DNA from: Erythroxylum novogranatense
Taxonomy: Eukaryota > Streptophyta > Magnoliopsida > Malpighiales > Erythroxylaceae
Length of the DNA stretch: 64,000 bases
Direction: 5' to 3'
Assembly (NCBI GenBank): GCA_029891385.1
Contig: CM057230.1
Span: forward strand, 37,543,858-37,607,857
The number at the start of each line of letters is the position of its first letter. The first letter of the stretch is position 1. Made by a program: the position numbers and the translations under genes. The notes under the pieces are model-generated. The model was not told the DNA's origin and did not search any database. It worked only from the letters and a program-made list of their open reading frames with translations. This document shows, piece by piece, positions 25,760 through 36,529 of this stretch.

Positions 25760-26188
25760 CAATCATAAGCGATTCATATATTCACCTTTTAACGATAATT
25801 ACAAAATAGAGAGAAAAAAACTCAACTTTTGAGAAGAAAAGATAAGAGTATTAACTCTCTTACATTTTTGTTCTATTTATAGAAAAAGATAAAAGAATTT
25901 TAAAATTAAACTTCTTAATTATAATTAAAATTAAATATCTCATATTTAATTCTCGGAAATTTTAAACTTTATAATTAATTCTAACTTAATTTAAGTTGAC
26001 TTTTAAACTACACCTTTATATGTGACCTATTATATTCCTAATATATTAACAATAATTATAAATTAGAATTTCTTAATTAGAATTAGATAAATCAAAACTT
26101 CTTTAAATTTATTTTAATTCTTCAATTAAATAATTTATAATCATAGATTAAAATTGATGTTTAGTAATATGTCAAGGTTATCCAAATA

Positions 26189-26900
26189 CTGAGAAAAGTT
26201 ATGCTTTGTTGCATGAGTATCATCAAGTGAAGGTGTTGAGTGATAGGCATCGACTACCGAAGAATGCATTAGGTTAAGCCAAATAATCGGATTTCGAAAT
26301 TGAATTGTGATGGATCTTTTAAAAATAGGGATGCGAGTTTCAATGTGGTTCTTAGGGATCTTGATGGTCGTGTCCTTGATGGGCTAGCTTCAGATTGGAG
26401 GGCAGGTTCAGCCTTAGAGGTTGAAGCTAAAGCTGTATGGGAAGGACTGAATTTTTTAGAGGATAAAGGCTATAATAATGTCCAGATTGAGATGGATTCT
26501 CACATTCTTTATACTAAACTTGTTAAAAATAAAGGGAATGGCAGATGGAAAATTTTTCCATACATTTCTGATATACTGTACAGGGTACAACACTTACAGG
26601 GGATATATTTTGTTCTAATCTATCGTGAAGCTAACAGAGCAGCTGATTGGTTAGCCAAGCAAGCCCGGAAGAAGATGTGCTTGGATAACTGGGTCTTGTT
26701 ACCTCCATCTTCTTTGGTTGGCATTCTTAGTCGGGATGGATTACCAGCTTCACCTCCATGAATGTTACTTTGTTGCAGTAATAGGCCTAGAGATACTATA
26801 GCAATTAGTTCTCTGATGTGTATTACTGTTTTCTTTCTAATTGTCTACTGAACTTGTATTCATTTTTGCAATAAATTTTTCTTTACGAACAAAAAAAAAA
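26189..26900 (+). mobile_element. 5'-truncated LINE with poly-A tail and 15-bp TSD
   Basis: A 712-bp insertion flanked by perfect 15-bp copies of AAGGTTATCCAAATA (26174-26188 and 26901-26915), the second directly after a poly-A run. A long TSD plus a 3' poly-A tail is the signature of LINE target-primed reverse transcription. Only the 3' end of the LINE is present. Confidence 0.95.
26300..26761 (+). pseudogene. LINE RNase H domain (C-terminal part of ORF2)
   Basis: About 153 codons of an RNase H domain of the kind found at the C-terminus of plant L1-type LINE ORF2. The acidic residues are visible: D in LNCDGSF (near the start), E in LEVEAKAVWEG (about residue 42) and D in EMDSHI (about 66). 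IYREANRAADWLAKQA near the end carries the last conserved D. The frame continues upstream for a few codons to a TAG near 26270, so no methionine start is real here. The domain itself is uninterrupted, but the LINE is 5'-truncated and cannot be a working gene. Confidence 0.88.
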
Positions 26901-27713
26901 AAGGTTATCCAAATATTAAAAATATCAAAGTGGTTTTGACTCAACATGTTCATAAATAGAGTATAGCATTAATGTCTTTTAAATCAAATCATATGCGTTC
27001 TCGCTATTTAGTGATTGATTTATAATTGATATTTAAAATATCTTTTCAAATCTCAATTCACTCTTGCTAGAAAATTTCTTAAATCACTACTAATTAAAAA
27101 CAATGGAACATTCTCTCTAATTACTTTATAATGAAAAATCATATATTAATTTACTCAACTATCTCTATATGGATTATACTATTTTTAAGTACTATAAATT
27201 GATCTATCATAAATAAAATAGGTCATAAGTAGTATCAAAATATATTAATTTTTACATGAGATACTTTGACAACCTGAAGCCTAATGATCAATTATATAAC
27301 TATTGTAATAAGGAAATTCATAGATACATAAGTAATATTCTATTTAAGATCTTCATAATCGAGTTAGTGTAATGAACTACTTTTTATTAAGGCCGACATG
27401 TTTGTTTAAGTATCTCTATAATTTATTGGATAAATTACTTTCTTCATAAGAAAGAAACTTAACATATGCTAATTTTACCATTTCATTAATATCTCGTCTT
27501 AATGAAACTATAACGACGAACAATTTAAAAATAATATATAAATAAAATTAAATATTATAATTATGATCTCATCATAATTTCATTTGTAAAGTAGTTATTC
27601 CAAAAATTTTGTCTTTATTATTAAAACACCAAATGTAATTATCAAAATACATAAGGAAAAAGATTGCCTTATTAATTAAAATAATTATATCACACATAAA
27701 ATTGCAACCAATT

Positions 27714-27924
27714 GATTGGTTGCAAAGGCACAAACTGGCAATCTTTTACTTGCATTAAAGCCAATTTTCTGTGTATCTAATACTATAACCAGCCATATGT
27801 TAATCTCTTTTGAGACAACAAATTGTTGAGAATATTTACAAGATTCCCTTCTATGGGAACTCGCTTTAATGCTATGTCTTCCACTCCACTATCTCCATGC
27901 TCATGTTAAACTTTCAAAGCATAT
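27714..27924. other. Short unassigned spacer
   Basis: No coding or repeat signal recognised between the LTR-like block and the nest. Confidence 0.5.
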
Positions 27925-28769
27925 GTTTGGATCAATGTTTTAAAAACTGAACCGGAAGTTAAACTGATAAAATAAGAGGTTTAAGGTTTACAAGATTCAA
28001 TCAGTATAAGACTGTCATAAAATTAGTTAAATATTAAATGAAATTGAAGAATTTGAAATATTATTAAAGGAGACTGTCCTTAACCATCAAAGAATTTGTA
28101 GTTTAATTAAAAAAATGAGACTGTTAAATAAAAACTAATTGGTTTATTTTAACTTATAAAAATTGATTTATTTACAAAAATTGAACACTTAGGGGTGTTT
28201 GTTTTAATTTTTTTCCATTTCTTGTTGTGGTTTTTATAAAAAAGGAAACATCCTCTTAAAACACATTTTGTTCATTATTGTTGCATTCTGCTATTGTCAA
28301 AAATAAAAAAAACCACAACTGTTTCACAAAAACGAAAAAATATGTTTCCCTAATATTTCAGAACAGGTTTTTGTGTATTCTAAACTAGTTTTTTCATAAA
28401 AACAAATTTTCTCTCCACATTGACTTCATCTTCTGCATCTTCAAGGGTGCTGCGATTTCTCGAAGTTTGTGTTTGTTTTTGTTGCTTGTTATTGTACCAT
28501 ATCTCTGTTATTCTGTTTCTATGATTTCTCCACATATTTGTTGTTTGTGTGTGATTTCATATCTACTTGACTTGCTATTGCTGTTACTTGTGTTTATCGC
28601 CTTTAGAAGATTCGTTGTCTTTACAGAACACAACGAAGTGAATTGAAGGATTTATTTTTAATTATGCTACAGTACCTATGCGCATGTTACTGTAGCATTA
28701 CTTGTTCTTCGTTTTTACGATTTCTCCACGTATCTGCTACGTTACTTGCAATTATCGCCTTTAGAAGAT

Positions 28770-29168
28770 TGATACGATTGAAACTGTTGCAACTAAAGAT
28801 CATCCCACCGAAGATCCTCAAACACGAAGAAGCAGTCGTACCAAAAGAGCTCCAACATGGACAAATCAATTCCAGATGTAATGCTGAAATTATGCAAGCG
28901 TTGATGCTGAATTTACGATGCTAAAATTAGGCAAGGATAATAGCTCCAATTATGGTCATATAATTCATTCCTTATTAGCAGCAATGATGTATTATTTAAA
29001 CCGTTGAAGAACAGAACATTGGCATGAATGAAATCAATTCTTCTCTATTCGCAATTCTAAATTCGCCCAACCTCTTTTTCACCGTGGTGTCCGGTCTTGA
29101 CATCAAAACCCTTGTTCTTGTGAGTTTGAGACTACTCTAAAGTCTCTTGAGATACAACCATTGTATCA
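28770..29168 (+). repeat. 5' LTR of the Gypsy element
   Basis: 399 bp, from TGATACGATTG to CATTGTATCA. It is followed directly by CCGGTGCTTTC, presumably the primer-binding site. This does not match initiator tRNA-Met and I cannot name the tRNA. Confidence 0.95.
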
Positions 29169-29299
29169 CCGGTGCTTTCTTCGATGGCGGACCCCGTGCT
29201 TCCGATCGCCGATCTGACTCTTCAAGATCGTTCTTGGAGTTTCAGAAAACATGGATCTGCAATTCATACAACTTCACCAAGCCCTTTTACAAGTTAAAC

Positions 29300-30128
29300 A
29301 GACGTCGATCTTCGCCTCGCTCGGAGAACTCATCTGAAAATGCTACCTCCACATGGGAAATTTTTCGTTGACGATGCCAATCCATTGGCCAAAATGCTAT
29401 TTGGATGCACCAAAGTGTGATGGGTCTAATCCTCAAGGTGGCTTTTTGAATTCATGAGTATTTTAATTTCTATGGCATTACTGAGGGCTCGCCTTTAAAG
29501 TATCGGATTCTTGCTTGAAGGACCAGCTGCGGATTGGTTTCGATGGCGTTCTAATAATCAGTTGATCGACTCATGGGCGGATTTTGTCGAAAAATTTAAA
29601 CTCGATTTGATCCCTCAATTATGTCGATTATTTTGGCATTTTATCCAAAGTTACACAAACCGGATTAGTAATGGACTATCGATGACTTTTGAGAAAATAT
29701 TAGTCAATGTGACAGTGTCTCGAGATGAATTTACAATCGGTGTTCCATGCGGCCTCAAACCTCATCTCCAACATGAGATAGCCCTTCTCAAACCATCATC
29801 CTTGTCCCAATCATTTGCGTTGGCTCGAGAGTTGGAAGCCAAGCATCAAGCATGGGCCTTAGCTGTTGGTTCACGCTCTTCTTCGTTGCACCAAGGAGTT
29901 CCACGCCCCACCGCACCGCCACGGTATTATATCATATTCTCCTCCTCACAGTTCCATTGTTACCCACACCTCCTTCTCGCACTACAATACCATCATCAGT
30001 TTCTATCAATCCTCCCATTCGACGACTCTCTCGTGCTGAGAAAATGGAACGCGATGCCAAGGGACTATGCTACAATTGCGATCAAAAATGGTCCAAGACC
30101 CACCGTTGCGGTCGATTCTTGTTGCTAA
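29300..30128 (+). pseudogene. Gypsy gag
   Basis: Contains the retrotransposon gag core (LEGPAADWFRWRSNNQLIDSW, then LARELEAKH about 110 codons later). The frame is lost near 29925, where a different frame takes over before the zinc knuckle. The expected gag N-terminus upstream of 29511 is also in another frame (29147-29371 holds a related but stop-ended piece). Confidence 0.85.
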
Positions 30129-30748
30129 TTGGAGATGAGGACGAAGACGACACAACACCACCACAGGAGATGGACGAAACCGCAATGATCGCCGACGTTT
30201 CAACACTCCATAGCTTGGCCACTTCTGCCACCCCACGATCCCTAAGGCTCTCGGGTATGATTTGTGATTTAATTGTGGATGTGTTAATCGACGGAGGTAG
30301 TACTCATAATTTCATACATCCTAAGCTCGTGGAAAAACTTAATTTACCCATTTCAGATGTGTCTCCGTTTAGAGTTTATGTGGGGAACGGAGCCTCAATG
30401 CTTTGCACACAACAATGTTGTGGTGTTCAATTATTATTACAGGGCATTGTGTTTCCAGTGGAGCTGTTTATCTTGGTCATTCATGGACCGGATGTTGTCC
30501 TCGGAGTTCAATGGTTACAACAATTGGGACGAGTGTCGCATGACTATGCAAAGCTCACTATGGAATTCACTTGGCAAAATCAACCTGTTATTCTCCAGGG
30601 AGGCAATTGTGCACCTAAAGCTATTACTTTACATTCTTTTTTACATTGCAGCCACGCAGAAATAGCAACTGTTTTGAAATTTTCCCAAGTCCAAATGATG
30701 ATGACCAAGCTGATTCTCACTTTGAAGTACCATCATCACTGCCCGTAG
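29926..30748 (+). pseudogene. Gypsy nucleocapsid and aspartic protease
   Basis: The segment carries a CCHC zinc knuckle (CYNCDQKWSKTHRC, near 30068-30110) and a retropepsin-like protease motif, LIDGGSTHNFIHPKLV (near 30284). The active-site triplet is D-G-G where D-S/T-G is usual, though plant Gypsy proteases vary here. GPDVVLGVQWLQQLG (near 30487) matches the protease C-terminal half. The frame is lost again near 30660, and this frame stops at 30748. Confidence 0.85.
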
Positions 30749-31951
30749 AAATTAAGGAGGTGCTACGTGAATTTGAGACCGTATTCCAGCTACCTACAGG
30801 TCCTCCCCCGCATCGCCTTCATGATCACCGTATTTGTCTCAAGCCAGGGGTTGCTCCCATCAATGTCCGTCCATACCGTTATCCGCAATTTCAAAAAAAT
30901 GAGATTGAACGTATGGTCCAAGAAATGCTACAACAAGATCTCATTCAAGTCAGTCAAAGCCCCTTTTCATCACCGGTGTTATTAGTCAAAAAAAAAAGAT
31001 GGCTCTTATCGCTTTTGCGTTGATTACCGTGCCCTTAACGCCGTGACAATTCCCAATCATTTTCCCATTCCAACGGCGGATGAACTCTTTGATGAACTAG
31101 GCAAGGCCCGAATCTTCACCAAATTAGATTTGCACTCCGGTTACCATCAAATCCGGATGCGCGATCGGGATATTTGTAAAACGGCTTTCCGCACACATGC
31201 AGGTCACTACGAATTTCGTGTGATGCCATTTGGGTTAACAAATGCACCATCAACCTTTCAGGCATGTATGAACAGTTTGTTTGCATCATATTTGCGCAAA
31301 TTTGTCATCGTCTTTTTTGACGATATTTTGATCTACAGCTCATCTCTTATGGATCATGTTCAACATTTACGCATGGCTCTCTCTATTTTACATGCTAATC
31401 ATTTTTTTGTGAAATTCAGAAAGTGTTCCTTCGACAAAGAATCCATTGATTATTTGGGACATGTTATCTCCAAGGGCCAACTCCAAGCAGATGCGTCAAA
31501 AATTTCAGCTATGGTGGATTGGCCTTTACCAAAAAATCTCAAGCAATTACGTGGCTTCCTTGGTTTAACAGGCTATTACCGCAGGTTCATTAAACAATAC
31601 TCTCATTTGGCAACTCCTTTAACGGATTTACTCAAAAAAGATTCATTTGTGTGGACTAACGAGGCAACTACAGCTTTTGACAAATTAAAATTAGCAATGA
31701 CCACAGCACCAGTACTTCAATTGCCCAATTTTAATGAATTGTTTGTTGTGGATACGGATGCTTCCGCTACGGGGATAGGTGCGGTGCTCTTACAAAATCA
31801 ACAACCAATTGCCTTCTTCAGTAAAAAGCTTGGACCTCGACGGTTAGTCGGCTCAACTTATCACAAGGAACTTTACGCCATCGTCGAAGCGGTGCAAAAA
31901 TGGCATCAATATTTATTGGGTCGTGAATTCTTAATCCAGACCGACCAATGA
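30646..31951 (+). pseudogene. Gypsy reverse transcriptase and start of RNase H
   Basis: VNVRPYRYPQFQKNEIE-like and SPFSSPVLLVKKK open the reverse transcriptase. A run of ten A at 30989-30998 marks the frame break between that part (to 31023) and the next (31043 onward). FTKLDLHSGYHQIRM and FFDDILIYS (near 31315, catalytic D-D) are intact, as is the RNase H start VVDTDASATGIGAVL (near 31747). A TGA at 31949-31951 interrupts RNase H after QTDQ. Confidence 0.92.
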
Positions 31952-31966
31952 AGCCTTCGAGAGCTA

Positions 31967-32761
31967 TTGCAACAAGTTATACAAACTCCGGATCAACAAT
32001 TTTACGTTCGAAAATTGATGGGGTTCTGTTTTCGGATCGAATACAAACCGGGCCGGCATAATTGTGTTGCGGATGCACTCTCTCGCCAAGATGATCTTTC
32101 ATTATTGACTCACTTATTTTATAATATTTCACAGCCATTTCCTAACATCATTAATGACATTCGCAGGGACAATGCCATTCAAGATGACTTAATTGTCTTC
32201 ATACACCCACAAAATGGCACTTTGCAAGCTCCATTTTTGTCCGAATGGGCTACTTTATTACCATAACAGTTATGCATTGGAGCCAAGTCTCCTCTACGGC
32301 AGCAATTAATCCATGAGTTTCATGACTCTCCTACCACGGACATCTTTGGAGTACACCGTACCTTCCAACGCCTAGCAACTTCTTTCTTTTGGACCGGAAT
32401 GCGTTCCGACATCCGAAGCTACATTGCAACGTGCCTTACATGCCAATCCACAAAATACTCCACACATCCACCATTTGGGCTGCTTCAACCATTACCCATA
32501 CCGCAACGAATTTGGGAAGATATTAGCATGGATTTCATTACCGGATTACCACCCTCTCGTGGCTCAACTGTCATTCTTGTGGTTGTCGACCGCCTCACCA
32601 AATACGCACATTTTGGCGCCCTTCCCACTGTTTTTGATGGTCATCGCACAGCATTCTTGTTTGTGGATATAGTCATCAAACTACATGGCTTCCCAGCTTC
32701 AATAATTTCAGATCGTGACCCCATCTTCCTCAAGAATTTCGGAAGGCCTGCACACACTTAG
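31967..32761 (+). pseudogene. Gypsy RNase H end and integrase N-terminal half
   Basis: YKPGRHNCVADALSR closes RNase H. A TAA at 32264-32266 follows. Then comes the zinc-binding H-H-C-C region (HEFHDSP, FGVHRT, CLTCQSTK) and the start of the integrase core, with the first catalytic D in ISMDFITGLP (near 32528) and the second in ISDRDPIF (near 32706). The reading breaks after FLKNF, around 32740-32760, with a stop at 32759-32761. Confidence 0.9.
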
Positions 32762-33702
32762 TGGGACAACTCTCAAACATAGCTCACTTTTCACCAGTAA
32801 ACCGACGGACAAACCGAGGTCATGAATAGATGTCTTGAACAATACTTACGTGCTTTTGCTCATGCTCGATCGTCATATTGGATCGTATTGTTGCCTTGGG
32901 CGAATACTCCTTGAACACCAGCCACAATGCAAGCATCAATATGACCCCATTTCAAGCAGTTTATGGACGACTACCACCATCCTTAGTCCCTTACAAAACG
33001 GGTTCAAGTAAAGTCCCCTCTATTAATGAATTGCTCATAGAACGTGATCAGCTCCTTCGTCAATTACGACAACACCTCTTCGATGCTCAAAACCGAATGA
33101 AAACCTTGGCTGATCGTCATCGTCGAGATGTTGAATTTCAGGTTGGTGACATGGTCTTACTGAAATTACAGCCGTACCGTCAACATTCTGTCGTACGTAG
33201 ACGTTCTCAGAAACTTTCTCTTCATTACTATGGCCCATTTGAAGTCCTAAAACGAATTGGCACCGTCGCTTACCGCTTGAAACTCCTGGATTCTTCCCGC
33301 ATACATCCGGTATTCCATGTCTCCCTTTTACAAGCATTTCGTGGACCACCAGATGCTACCACACCATTACCACTTCCTCCAGATTTACTCAATGGCCAAA
33401 CAACTTCTCAACCGGTAGCAGTTCATGCGCAGCGCAGAGTTTTGCGTCACGGACAGCCTGAAGATCAATGGCTTGTCAGTTGGACTGATGGAACGCTAGA
33501 TGATGCCACCTGGGAACCGATGCAGCCAATGCAACGTAATTATCCCAATCTACACCTTGAGGACAAGGTGGTACTCCAAGAGGAGGGGAGTGATACGATT
33601 GAAACTGTTGCAGCTAAAGATCATCCCACCGAAGATCCTCAAACACGAAGAAGCATTCGTACCAAAAGAGCTCCAACATGGACAAATCAATTCCAGATGT
33701 AA
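32762..33702 (+). pseudogene. Gypsy integrase C-terminus with chromodomain, ending inside the 3' LTR
   Basis: The third integrase catalytic residue is in TDGQTEVMNR (near 32798-32828), before a further break near 32870. From 32878 an uninterrupted 274-codon frame follows. It has the C-terminal integrase GPF/Y module (LSLHYYGPFEVLKRIG, near 33209) and a chromodomain (AVHAQRRVLRHGQPEDQWLV then WTDGTLDDATWEPM, 33418-33530). The frame crosses the polypurine tract at 33578-33590 and ends at TAA 33700-33702, 112 bp into the 3' LTR. Chromodomains direct insertion toward modified chromatin in this lineage. Confidence 0.92.
33578..33590 (+). other. Polypurine tract of the Gypsy element
   Basis: AAGAGGAGGGGAG directly before the 3' LTR. 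It is also coding for the end of pol. Confidence 0.85.
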
Positions 33703-33992
33703 TGCTAAAATTATGCAAGCGTTGATGCTGAATTTACGATGCTAAAATTAGGCAAGGATAATAGCTCCAATTATGGTCATATAATTCATTCCTTATTAGC
33801 AGCAATGATGTATTATTTAAACCGTTGAAGAACAGAACATTGGCATGAATGAAATCAATTCTTCTCTATTCTGCAATTCTAAATTCTGCCCAACCTCTTT
33901 TTCACCGTGGTGTCCGGTCTTGACATCAAAACCCCTTGTTCTTGTGAGTTTGAGACTACTCTAAAGTCTCTTGAGATACAACCATTGTATCA
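33591..33992 (+). repeat. 3' LTR of the Gypsy element
   Basis: 402 bp, TGATACGATTG to CATTGTATCA, followed by the AAGAT duplication. It carries the last 112 bp of the pol reading frame. The 5' LTR contains the same stretch and the same frame without the preceding pol. Confidence 0.95.
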
Positions 33993-34129
33993 AAGATCGT
34001 CTTCTTTACAGAATACAGAACAAAGGGAATGAAAGGATTTATTTTTAATTATGCTACAATACCTATATATGTTACTGTAGCATTACTTGTTATTCATTGT
34101 AGCTATCCACCAAGTGAGTGTTGCTGATA

Positions 34130-34749
34130 TGACGACTCATAGTAACAGTACAAGCAACTTCTATCTTTCCGCTGAACTTTAGTTCAATTTTCTCGCATTT
34201 ACTTTAGATATCGGTAAGCTTTTTGCTTTCATTTCGGAATTCAGAGTTTGTTACCTTCCCTTATGGATGGTTCTTTTGAACGGTGCAACTCTTAACTTGA
34301 TTGGATATGGCATCCAATATCTGCTTCTCACTGGTCATGGGGTTTCTTCTTTTTCATATACTCAAATGTTTCTGCTCACTGTGATAGCAGGAAATAGTCT
34401 GTGTTGGATCAACATGGTCTGCAACATTGCTACTGCTCACAACTTTGTCTCTAATTTTCAAATTGTTGTGGGCTTAACCACAAGCTATCAAGTATTGAGT
34501 GTTAAAATTTATATGATTCTTATAGATGCTATAGTCCTCTATTACTCTACAAAAATAGCTGAAATCTACCTTCTTTTAAATTCCATCTTGCCTATGATAA
34601 TCTCTTTGATGGTTGGACTTATAATTAAAGATTTCATTCTTGAAAATGGGGAGAGAATGAGAGTTAAATTCTTGGCATTGTTTGTTTTGACAATAGCCAC
34701 AGGAATGTATGTTGTAGATAGCAGTTTAAGGTCCACGTTAGGTGGTTAA
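34130..34749 (+). pseudogene. Captured fragment of a Nodulin-like/NFD4-type transporter gene
   Basis: From 34267 a 160-codon open frame reads like the Nodulin-like membrane domain of NFD4-type proteins (major facilitator-related). Diagnostic strings are LNLIGYGIQYLLLTG, AGNSLCWINMVCNIATAHNF, VVGLTTSYQVLSVKIYMILIDA and LLLNSILPMIISLMVG. Family members have GLTTSYQGLSAKIYTD and similar at these points. The homologous frame extends upstream through DIGKLFAFISEF and YLPLW (34215-34266) and past a TAG near 34180. Several hydrophobic segments are evident. It lacks the N-terminus and the C-terminal half of the family's length, and it lies inside the Harbinger ends, so it is a captured fragment. The ATG at 34267 is internal. 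Confidence 0.75.
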
Positions 34750-34914
34750 AAACATATTTTTTATTGCTATAACGTTGGAGTTATTAGTAACATTTTTATT
34801 AGTAATATTACTGATAAACTGATCGTCATTAGAAAAATTTGAATTACAGAAAAGAAACATCACTACATTGTCATATAAATTTGATAAGCAGTCGAATACA
34901 ATGATCATTTTCAA

Positions 34915-35190
34915 TTGTAAGCATTTTGTTTACCATCTCGACTTCCTTCAACATCTAAACTTTGTTAGTTGTTTCATGGATGATCTTGTTCACGAACTTT
35001 TTGAAAAGATAAGAATACTATAGAAGAGATCCTCCATTCATGAGAGCTCCTAAACAACTTAAAACTACAAGAACAATATCACATTTGGTTAAGTACTTGA
35101 ACAAACCAAAGAGACCAACCTGCTTTGGCAGCTCCTCATCATCTTCTTCCTCTTCACTATAATCTCCTTGTTCTGATCCTAGATCCTGAA
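34915..35190 (-). pseudogene. Captured exon fragment of an ABCB-type ABC transporter
   Basis: On the minus strand an exon-like segment follows a TTTCAG acceptor at about 35190. It has an acidic stretch ([15 protein letters not shown]), then [33 protein letters not shown], a TAG, YSYLFKKFVNKI and a second TAG. This matches the start of the first transmembrane domain of plant ABCB (MDR-like) transporters, where the family has GLFSLFKYSTK and GALINGGSLPWYSYLFG. Both stops are one base from the expected codon. Only this exon is present, antisense to the Harbinger genes. It is clearly non-functional. Confidence 0.75.
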
Positions 35191-35295
35191 ATATGTCGAT
35201 GTTATTAAAGTAATTTTAAATGTTATGAGTGGAATTATTCTGTCAACTCAATTTTTTCTTTTAGTTATCATATATATATATATGATTACATTTAG

Positions 35296-36237
35296 TGATG
35301 GAAGGTTTGAACAATATAAACGATTCCAGTGATTGTATAGAAGTAAATGAAAAAGATGGGGTATGGAATTATACTATAGAGACATATTTAATATCCTTGA
35401 TGGTTGAAGAAGTGAAGAAGAGAAATCGAACGACTACCCAAATCTGGTTGGAAGAATATTAAAACAAGGCCTTAAGCGAAATTTAATAAGGAGTATATTG
35501 ATATTCAATTGAAGAATAAGTACAATGGATTAAGGGTTAGATTGAAGAAGTTCACGAAATTACTCAAAGAAACAGGAATCAGTTACAGCTCTTTCACTGG
35601 TGAAGTTAATGCTACAAATGAATATTAGGAAAATCTATTTAAAGTAAAAATGTCTTTTGTTTTATTAATATATCATTTTATACAATATTCATTCTTATAT
35701 TCCTTTTTCATCCTTATAAGTGTATAAAATGGATCACAAATTCAAGAAAAAGGATGTAAGGAATTTTTAGACTTGTGTCATATTTTTGGAGATACAACTG
35801 CAACTGGTGTGCATACATATCCATCAACTAAATCTCCATAGAATAGTACGTAAGAGGAATTTGGAAATGATGTTGATGAAGATTACTCATATAATGAAAA
35901 GGAAGGTTAAGATAAAAGTTCTCCATTTAAAAGAAAGGAATCTCCTAAGAACAAGAAGGCAAAGAAGACACATTCTAACATTGTAGAAGAAGCCTTACTT
36001 ATACATGGTGAACAATCAAAAAGGAAGAATGATTTACTTGAAAAAAAATTGAGTGAAACATCATCCACTACAGAGAATAGATCTCAAGAGTCTAATATAA
36101 TAATGGCATGTCTAAATTTCTTAGATGAATTGGGTGTTGACGATGTGCAATATGTAAAAACTATAAAGGCTTTACAAGATTCTCCACTTTATGGGGATAT
36201 TTTTATGAAAATGAAAAAAATAAGGAAGCTGGAATAG
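35296..36237 (+). pseudogene. Harbinger Myb/SANT-like ORF (damaged)
   Basis: Second gene of the PIF/Harbinger transposon, whose product normally assists transposase nuclear import and DNA binding. A Myb/SANT-like domain is readable at 35365-35640: VKKRNRTTTQIWLEEY, then LKNKYNGLR and ETGISYSSFTGEV, with several stops. After a possible intron near 35645-35730 the C-terminal part reads STKSP, then a basic patch (KRKESPKNKKAKKTH) and DELGVDDVQYVKTIKAL, ending at TAG 36235-36237. The trihelix-like order fits the family. The stops show it is not functional. Confidence 0.72.
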
Positions 36238-36529
36238 GTTATATTGCATTAGTTATATTTTCATGTTATTATATATCGAATTCTTATTGATTTGGCACTT
36301 TTATATTAATCACTATTCCATATTTTGAATATTTTAAGTTTGTGCTTTGTATGAATATTTGACTTAATTTTAACTCTATATTTTGTATAAACATTTTCAA
36401 TAATTGATTAAATTTACTTGATTTAATGTTTTATTAATTATTTAGTGTTAACATTGTAGATATATGGATTTTTATCAAATTTCAAATTAGATTCTAATGA
36501 TGAACGAAAGAAGTTAATCATCATTTTTG

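Larger units (their letters stand above)
25760..27713 (-). mobile_element. Old LTR (Copia-like, antisense), interrupted by a LINE
   Basis: Matches the LTR at 58520-59975 segment by segment: the AAATTAAACTTCTTAATTATAA block, a GTGACC(T/C)ATTA...TAATAT block (about 26025), AAATAATTTATAATCATA, and CATAGATACATAAGTAAT (about 27322). The proposed right end near 27713 (GCAACCAATT) corresponds to the LTR start on the minus strand. No internal Copia domain lies next to it, so a solo LTR is likely. A target duplication was not found, so the boundaries are approximate. Confidence 0.55.
28770..33992 (+). mobile_element. Complete Ty3/Gypsy chromovirus retrotransposon, young but broken
   Basis: 5,223 bp flanked by AAGAT at 28765-28769 and 33993-33997. 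The LTRs are 399 and 402 bp with TGATAC...GTATCA ends, differing by three substitutions and three single-base indels that I count, so insertion was very recent. The internal order is gag, protease, reverse transcriptase, RNase H, integrase, chromodomain (Gypsy order with a C-terminal chromodomain, hence chromovirus). Several frame breaks and stops interrupt the polyprotein. The last ~37 codons of pol lie inside the 3' LTR. Confidence 0.95.
28521..34090. repeat. ~190-bp tandem duplication in the Harbinger 5' region, split by the Gypsy element
   Basis: CTTTAGAAGATTCGTTGTCTTTACAG (near 28603) through the TACTGTAGCATTACTTGTT string (near 28689) recurs at 33993-34090 immediately after the Gypsy element. 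The unit begins with a GATTTCTCCAC string seen at 28522 and 28720. The Gypsy element inserted at the junction of the two copies, within AAGAT. Confidence 0.8.

Noticed and set aside
34267..34749. A functional NFD4-type transporter gene
   Set aside because: It is only a part of the family length, the upstream homologous sequence carries a stop, and it lies inside transposon ends. It may still be transcribed.
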